Origin: Promethearchaeota archaeon
GTDB lineage: Archaea; Asgardarchaeota; Lokiarchaeia; Sigyniarchaeales; SOKP01
Length of the DNA: 10,478 nucleotides
Assembly: GCA_030612905.1 (NCBI GenBank)
Contig: JAUWNA010000037.1
Coordinates: 1 to 10,478, forward strand
Direction: 5' to 3'
In this document: piece after piece, positions 6,805 through 10,478 of the stretch
Numbering within the stretch: position 1 is the first letter of the stretch
How the letters are laid out: each line of letters opens with the position of its first letter
Made by a program: the position numbers and the translations under genes
The notes under the pieces: generated by a model
Seen by the model: only the letters and a program-made list of their open reading frames with translations
The model's database searches: none
Told to the model about the DNA's origin: nothing

Positions 6805-7590
6805 ATGTTGAAGACATACATTTTCAACGAACCTAATAAAAGCTGGGTCGAGGAAAACACAAGCTTACTTTACCACGATTTATGCGCTATTTTGGATGAA
6901 GAGCGTAAAATTATCTATCTATGGAACGGACCAAAAAGCTCTAAAGAAAGGCTTAATAGAGGATACAAATTGTTAGAAAATTTAACATCCAACTATCCTC
7001 ATATACACTTCCAATTATCTATATTAAAGAAAGAAATTCCAGATTATATCCAAAATAAATTGGATTTAATGTTAAAAGAAATAAAACAAGAAGACGAAAG
7101 AGAGTACCGTAAGTTTACAAGAATTATTACAATAAGGTTATATTTAATTTTTCTAATAGTATCTTTGATTTTACCGGTATTTTCTGCTTTAAATTTGGGT
7201 TCTTCTTTGTCTTGGGCGAATATTGGCAATAATTTTGAGGTTAGTGCGGATTTGTACCGTAATTGGCTTAATATTTCGTATATATTAATAGTAATTTCTT
7301 TGATTTCTTTTGTTATTATTACTGCGATTGGTATATTTGAGATCGAACATCAAGCTATTGTTTTTTCCTTATTAGGCGTGATAATTTGCAGCGGAATAGC
7401 GTTTTATCTACAGCAAGGAGTCTTCTTGTTTTTATTCCAAGAAGGATCAACCGCTTCAATTTATTATATCAAACAAAGTGACATCTTTATATTTTTAATT
7501 GTAATTATTACAGGCATTATGATTTTTGAGTTACCAAACGCGACAAAACTCATCTCATTTATTGTAGCCTACAGAAAATATATTTTTTGA
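6805..7590 (+). CDS. putative membrane protein with N-terminal gelsolin-like domain
   Basis: 261 residues in two parts. Residues 1-104 are soluble and charged; the stretch from about 23 to 62, with CAILDEERKIIYLW followed by NGPKSS, resembles the core strand-turn-strand and following helix of a gelsolin repeat (the ‘hydrophobic-LD…IYVWxGxxSS’ pattern). The C-terminal part has four likely membrane helices at about 106-129, 156-178, 183-210 and 226-242. Basic residues just before helix 1 (YRKFTRIITIR) suggest the head faces the cytoplasm. There is no signal peptide or enzyme motif. Soluble gelsolin-domain proteins are established in Asgard archaea; a membrane-anchored single repeat could tether or sense actin, but that is inference. 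The gelsolin reading rests on one motif and could be a different alpha/beta fold. The gene stands alone between porB and rio2. Confidence 0.75.
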   Translation: MLKTYIFNEPNKSWVEENTSLLYHDLCAILDEERKIIYLWNGPKSSKERLNRGYKLLENLTSNYPHIHFQLSILKKEIPDYIQNKLDLMLKEIKQEDEREYRKFTRIITIRLYLIFLIVSLILPVFSALNLGSSLSWANIGNNFEVSADLYRNWLNISYILIVISLISFVIITAIGIFEIEHQAIVFSLLGVIICSGIAFYLQQGVFLFLFQEGSTASIYYIKQSDIFIFLIVIITGIMIFELPNATKLISFIVAYRKYIF

Positions 7591-7655
7591 TCTGTTAAGT
7601 TTCAATTTTAAAGAAATGTTTTAACTATTAACTAAATAATTTTTAGATAAGTGTC

Positions 7656-7663
7656 TTAAAATA
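7656..7663 (+). promoter_or_regulatory. weak TATA-box candidate for rio2
   Basis: TTAAAATA, centred about 28 bases before ATG 7687, would give a nearly leaderless message. The more TATA-like TTATAAAA at 7671-7678 is too close to the ATG to serve this start. Confidence 0.25.
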
Positions 7664-7686
7664 AAAAAAATTATAAAATAATCGAT

Positions 7687-8574
7687 ATGGCTGAAGCTGC
7701 AAAATTACTGGAGAAAAAAAAGCTGGATAAGGAAGATATAAGAGTCTTAGTGGGAATTGAGATCGGAATGAAAAGATCTAAATATGTTAAGATAAATAAC
7801 ATAAAATTCTACTCTAGAATTCCGATGGAAGAAACCTTATATCGTCTTAAAAAGGTTCATAAATTAGATTTAATAGTAAGAGATTCCTCTAAAAACGATA
7901 TTGCATATACTCTTAATTCTATTGGTTACGATGTGTTAGGTCTTCACACCTTAGTCGAGAGAGGGACAATTAGTCAGTTAGGGCCTATAATAGGCAAAGG
8001 TAAAGAATCAGATGTTTATGGTTGTATGGACGATAACGAAAAAATTTACGCTTTAAAAATATATAGGATGGGAAGGACTAGTTTTAAAAACATTAAGATG
8101 TTAAGAAGCTTTCTTGATGACCGAAAACATTTATCTTGGTTATATGTTAACAGACTTGCCGCTAAAAGAGAATTTGACGCCTTAGGTAAAATCTACGAAC
8201 TTAAATTAGATACCCCTAAACCAATAGGATTTAATCGACATATGATAGTAATGTCATACTTAAGAGGAAAAGAATTAGCGTATTATCATAATCTTAAAAA
8301 TCCAAGTAAGATTTTTAACAACATCATCAAACAAATTAAAGTAATTTATCAAAAAGCGAACATGATCCATGGAGATCTTGGAGAATTCAATATTGTAGTA
8401 GATAATAAAGGAAATATATTAATAATCGATTGGCTACAATGGGTTCCGTCAGATCACCCAAACGCAAGATCAATTTTAGAAAGAGATATTGGAAATTTGT
8501 GTAACTTCTTTGAAAAGAAATTCCATATAGAAAGCAACCCTGTAGAGATTATTCAATCATTTAAGGAAAAGTAA
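7687..8574 (+). CDS. rio2: RIO2-type atypical serine/threonine kinase/ATPase
   Basis: 295-residue RIO2 protein, known to act in late maturation of the small ribosomal subunit. The N-terminal winged-helix domain (about 10-85) contains the archaeal signature DIRVLVGIEIGMKR. The kinase domain follows: P-loop GKGKESDVYG (103-112), ATP-contacting Lys124, the GRTSFKN segment characteristic of RIO2, catalytic loop HGDLGEFN with Asp230, and the metal-binding Asp248 in IIDWLQWV, ending in an ERDIGNL helix. Length matches archaeal RIO2. Two positions differ from the common HGDLSxYN and IDxPQ: Ser to Gly at 232 and Pro to Leu at 250; the catalytic residues are intact. ATG 7687 fits the N-terminal alignment. 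The gene is apparently monocistronic and converges with the methyltransferase gene. Confidence 0.93.
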   Translation: MAEAAKLLEKKKLDKEDIRVLVGIEIGMKRSKYVKINNIKFYSRIPMEETLYRLKKVHKLDLIVRDSSKNDIAYTLNSIGYDVLGLHTLVERGTISQLGPIIGKGKESDVYGCMDDNEKIYALKIYRMGRTSFKNIKMLRSFLDDRKHLSWLYVNRLAAKREFDALGKIYELKLDTPKPIGFNRHMIVMSYLRGKELAYYHNLKNPSKIFNNIIKQIKVIYQKANMIHGDLGEFNIVVDNKGNILIIDWLQWVPSDHPNARSILERDIGNLCNFFEKKFHIESNPVEIIQSFKEK

Positions 8575-8716
8575 ATTTAGAATTAATGCTTATTTATAGT
8601 TACTATTCTAGATTCGTCTGGACATCCTCTCTGTTGACCTGTAACTAAAGGTTTTGATCATTGCGTATAGACAATAGTCAAATTGAATTTTATAATTTTG
8701 ACATTATAAATTAACT

Positions 8717-9586
8717 TTAATTATGATCAGCGATAATTACTATTTGATGTTCTGGCACAATGGGTTCACTAATTCCAATATATTTAGTTTCAATCACATT
8801 AAATCCGTATAATTTCAGAATTTTTTCCCATCCTTTCACCCTAAGAAAATTAAGAGGTACATTGATATCTTCGTCTCCAACTACTCGATTGTAAAACCAA
8901 TCAAAAAAGCTATTAGTTATACTTATGTCATCTTCCTCAATATAGCCTTCTATAATTACTAAGCGTTTTTTGGTTATTCTCGTTGCATCCTTCAATAGAT
9001 GTTCGGGGTCACTCGCATGATGCAACACGGTATATAAAATGGTAGTATCTACTTCCTCATCCGCTAATGGTATCTTTTCCTCTGGATTATATAAGATTAA
9101 TGGTAAGTCTGTATAATTATAATCTACAATATCAACCAACACAACTTCTTTCTTAAGTTGTTTTTTTATTTCTAACGCTAAAAGCCCATTTCCTGCACCA
9201 AGATCAAGTATTTTCTCTCCTACGATGTAGTCTTCTACTAATTCAAAACTCCTTTTAGCACATTCGAATGCATAAGCCTTTCGATCTTCATTATCGGCAC
9301 GTTTTCTGATAAACTTTCGTAAAATTTCTTCAACTTTAATAAGAGGTATTCCTTTTTTCAGACCTTTAGTTATGGTTCTGTTTACATATAACCAAAAAAT
9401 ATATCTTTTGAAAAAATTTAAATTAGCATTTTTCATGCTAGATAAAAATAATGACCGGATTTCATTCCAATAGTGCTTATCTTTTTTGTTTTTCTTAGAA
9501 AATATTGGATATATGAGACTTTCCACAATATCTATATCATTTTGATTAGCAGGTTTGTAAAATTTAATTATTTCTTCTTGAATCAT
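8717..9586 (-). CDS. class I SAM-dependent methyltransferase
   Basis: 289 residues. The Rossmann-type methyltransferase domain (about 120-270) shows motif I ILDLGAGNGLL (126-136), an acidic residue ending strand beta2 at Asp152 (VDIVD), and the TTILYTVLHHASDPEHLL segment (181-198) typical of the UbiE/Methyltransf_11 group. The C-terminal WEKILKLYGFNV strand-helix is also typical. The first 115 or so residues are helical, charged and not recognised; they could set substrate choice. No membrane segment is evident. ATG 9586 is the natural start; an ATG at 9597 runs into a stop at once. The gene diverges from a TetR-family regulator across an operator-bearing 89-base gap, so that regulator probably controls it. 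The substrate is unknown. Confidence 0.87.
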   Translation of the reverse strand: MIQEEIIKFYKPANQNDIDIVESLIYPIFSKKNKKDKHYWNEIRSLFLSSMKNANLNFFKRYIFWLYVNRTITKGLKKGIPLIKVEEILRKFIRKRADNEDRKAYAFECAKRSFELVEDYIVGEKILDLGAGNGLLALEIKKQLKKEVVLVDIVDYNYTDLPLILYNPEEKIPLADEEVDTTILYTVLHHASDPEHLLKDATRITKKRLVIIEGYIEEDDISITNSFFDWFYNRVVGDEDINVPLNFLRVKGWEKILKLYGFNVIETKYIGISEPIVPEHQIVIIADHN

Positions 9587-9609
9587 TTATTTGTCATAAC
9601 CATTTAATT

Positions 9610-9617
9610 TTTAAATA
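9610..9617. promoter_or_regulatory. shared TATA-like element for tetR (+) and methyltransferase (-)
   Basis: TTTAAATA on the plus strand predicts a tetR transcript start near 9639. On the minus strand the overlapping TTTAAAAA lies about 25 bases before methyltransferase ATG 9586, predicting a leaderless message. The core TTTAAA is self-complementary, so one AT-rich element may serve both directions. Confidence 0.4.
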
Positions 9618-9638
9618 AGTGAGTATTTACTCACTTAT
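9615..9638. promoter_or_regulatory. perfect inverted repeat, probable TetR-family operator 1
   Basis: Arms ATAAGTGAGTA and TACTCACTTAT are perfect 11-base reverse complements around a TT spacer. The site overlaps the edge of the TATA element and fills the space to the predicted tetR start, where a bound repressor would block promoter-complex assembly. Such palindromes beside a divergent TetR gene are typical autoregulatory operators. Confidence 0.8.
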
Positions 9639-9646
9639 AAACTTTA

Positions 9647-9660
9647 TGAGCAATTACTCA
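9647..9660. promoter_or_regulatory. probable TetR-family operator 2
   Basis: TGAGCAATTACTCA repeats the core of operator 1 (TGAGTATTTACTCA, 9620-9633) with 12 of 14 bases identical and the same TGAG-N6-CTCA geometry, 27 bases downstream centre to centre. It lies just after the predicted tetR transcript start and before the preferred start codon. Confidence 0.6.
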
Positions 9661-9675
9661 TTTAATATCACTATA

Positions 9676-10290
9676 ATGTCAAGCAAAAAATTTTCACGAA
9701 ATAAACAAGAAAAAATTAATCAGATTTACGGTACATTTTTTAAACTAATTTTAAAACAAGGATATCACAAAACAAGCACAAATCATGTTGCAAAATCGGC
9801 TAAGATTAGTATTGGTACGATTTATAAATATTTTCCGAAAGGGAAAGAAGATATTATAAGAAAATATTTTGAATTATCGATGGAAACTTTTTTGGATAGT
9901 CAGAATTTAAGTAACATGAATGAAGAAAATATAAGAGATTTTCTCAATCATTTTGTTTTAGATTTATTTAAGAATCACGAAGAAAATAAAGGATACAATC
10001 TAGCTTTTAGGTCTGCTATACAATCTGATAAAAAATTGCATGATGCACACAAAGAGAAGATTTTCAATATTTTTAAAGATAAAGTGCAGAAATTAAGGAA
10101 GACAAATGAAAAATTTAAACAAGTATCCGAGAAAAGATTAGTCGATGTATTTATATTCTTGTATAATCTTGTTAATGCGATTTTATATCATCATTTATCT
10201 GTAATGGAATTATTTGATACAGATGATAAATTTGTTGAATATCTTTCGAATTTAGTAGCTTTTTCATTAAAGTATTACCTTAAAACATAA
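9676..10290 (+). CDS. TetR/AcrR-family transcriptional repressor
   Basis: 204 residues from ATG 9676. The N-terminal DNA-binding domain carries the TetR helix-turn-helix, TSTNHVAKSAKISIGTIYKY followed by FP (about 36-57). The all-helical C-terminal part (about 75-204) is the ligand-binding and dimer domain, too divergent to name a ligand. In-frame starts at GTG 9619 and ATG 9646 also exist. GTG 9619 lies inside operator 1 and upstream of the predicted transcript start, so it is rejected. ATG 9646 would give a short-leader message and ten extra residues; ATG 9676 gives the usual short TetR arm and keeps both operators noncoding. It diverges from the methyltransferase gene and probably represses both itself and that gene. 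Confidence 0.9.
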   Translation: MSSKKFSRNKQEKINQIYGTFFKLILKQGYHKTSTNHVAKSAKISIGTIYKYFPKGKEDIIRKYFELSMETFLDSQNLSNMNEENIRDFLNHFVLDLFKNHEENKGYNLAFRSAIQSDKKLHDAHKEKIFNIFKDKVQKLRKTNEKFKQVSEKRLVDVFIFLYNLVNAILYHHLSVMELFDTDDKFVEYLSNLVAFSLKYYLKT

Positions 10291-10291
10291 C

Positions 10292-10331
10292 GGAAAAGCT
10301 TTCAAATGTTTTCCTCAATAATTTTTTTTTT
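10292..10331 (+). terminator. hairpin plus T-tract after tetR
   Basis: GGAAAA (10292-10297) pairs with TTTTCC (10309-10314) around an 11-base loop. After seven further bases an uninterrupted T-run covers about 10322-10331. It begins two bases after the tetR stop. The T-run alone could end transcription in an archaeon. Confidence 0.5.
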
Positions 10332-10478
10332 AATTTAGACTTCCTTGAATAAACACATCTTCAATATTCTCTAAAAACTCAGTCTTAAGGTCTATTGTAT
10401 GTGTTTTTAAATATGCTATTAAATCATCTACTTTCAATTGTTTTCGTAAGATTGATAATTTTAAAAGCGAATCCTTTT
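10330..10478 (-). CDS. C-terminal fragment of an unrecognised protein
   Basis: An open minus-strand frame enters from the right edge and gives 48 residues before a TAA stop at 10330-10332; the other two minus-strand frames are stopped early. The visible end (KDSLLKLSILRKQLKVDDLI and onward to IQGSLN) looks like helical, charged protein with leucine-rich spacing. The family is not recognised and the start lies outside the window. It would converge with tetR, its stop codon overlapping the end of the T-tract. It could be a chance frame, since it is short. Confidence 0.5.
   Translation of the reverse strand, partial: KDSLLKLSILRKQLKVDDLIAYLKTHTIDLKTEFLENIEDVFIQGSLN

Noticed and set aside
7044..7229. 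A 61-codon minus-strand open frame opposite the gelsolin-like gene
   Set aside because: It is antisense to the charged linker and first membrane helix; no start signal or domain.
8677..8702. GTCAAA / TTTGAC inverted repeat between rio2 and the methyltransferase gene as a bidirectional terminator
   Set aside because: Arms are only six bases with a 14-base loop and no good T-run on either strand; likely chance in AT-rich DNA.
8575..8716. Possible small RNA or tRNA gene in the gap after rio2
   Set aside because: The stretch around 8611-8650 is somewhat richer in G and C, but no cloverleaf, conserved T-loop or other recognisable RNA fold was found.
9619..9621. GTG as the tetR start codon
   Set aside because: It lies in the middle of the perfect operator palindrome and upstream of the predicted transcript start, and adds residues not typical of a TetR N-terminus.

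Overview
The window looks like AT-rich archaeal chromosome. Archaeal traits are a RIO2-type kinase, a four-subunit 2-oxoacid:ferredoxin oxidoreductase, TATA-like boxes 25-35 bases before several starts, and T-rich tracts after genes. It also carries bacterial-looking regulators: a multi-PAS histidine kinase and a TetR-family repressor. A protein with a gelsolin-like head and four membrane spans hints at an Asgard (Loki-type) archaeon. That placement is an inference; no rRNA gene or other decisive marker is present.

Layout. 1-537 (minus) is the N-terminal part of an alpha/beta hydrolase cut by the window edge. It diverges from porG (730-1317, plus), the gamma subunit of pyruvate (or a related 2-oxoacid) ferredoxin oxidoreductase. 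1341-3974 (minus) is an 877-residue cytosolic histidine kinase with five PAS domains, lying between porG and the rest of the enzyme. 4191-6685 (plus) is a tight porD-porA-porB operon (delta, alpha, beta) ending in T-rich tracts. 6805-7590 (plus) is the gelsolin-like membrane protein. 7687-8574 (plus) is RIO2. 8717-9586 (minus) is a class I SAM methyltransferase, divergent from a TetR-family regulator at 9676-10290 (plus). Between those two sit a shared TATA-like element and two copies of a TGAG-N6-CTCA operator. 10330-10478 (minus) is the C-terminal end of an unrecognised gene.

How the genes fit together. PorG, PorD, PorA and PorB should form one enzyme that interconverts pyruvate and CoA with acetyl-CoA, CO2 and reduced ferredoxin. 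The kinase shares the intergenic region with porDAB and may sense an energy or redox cue, but no response regulator is present, so the link is positional only. The TetR gene and the methyltransferase form a self-contained regulator-target pair. RIO2 is a ribosome-maturation housekeeping gene.

Translation signals appear mixed. First genes of transcripts seem to have very short or no leaders, while porA and porB have clear Shine-Dalgarno sequences. I saw no tRNA, rRNA, CRISPR array, insertion sequence or integrase, and no gene-free stretch longer than about 215 bases.
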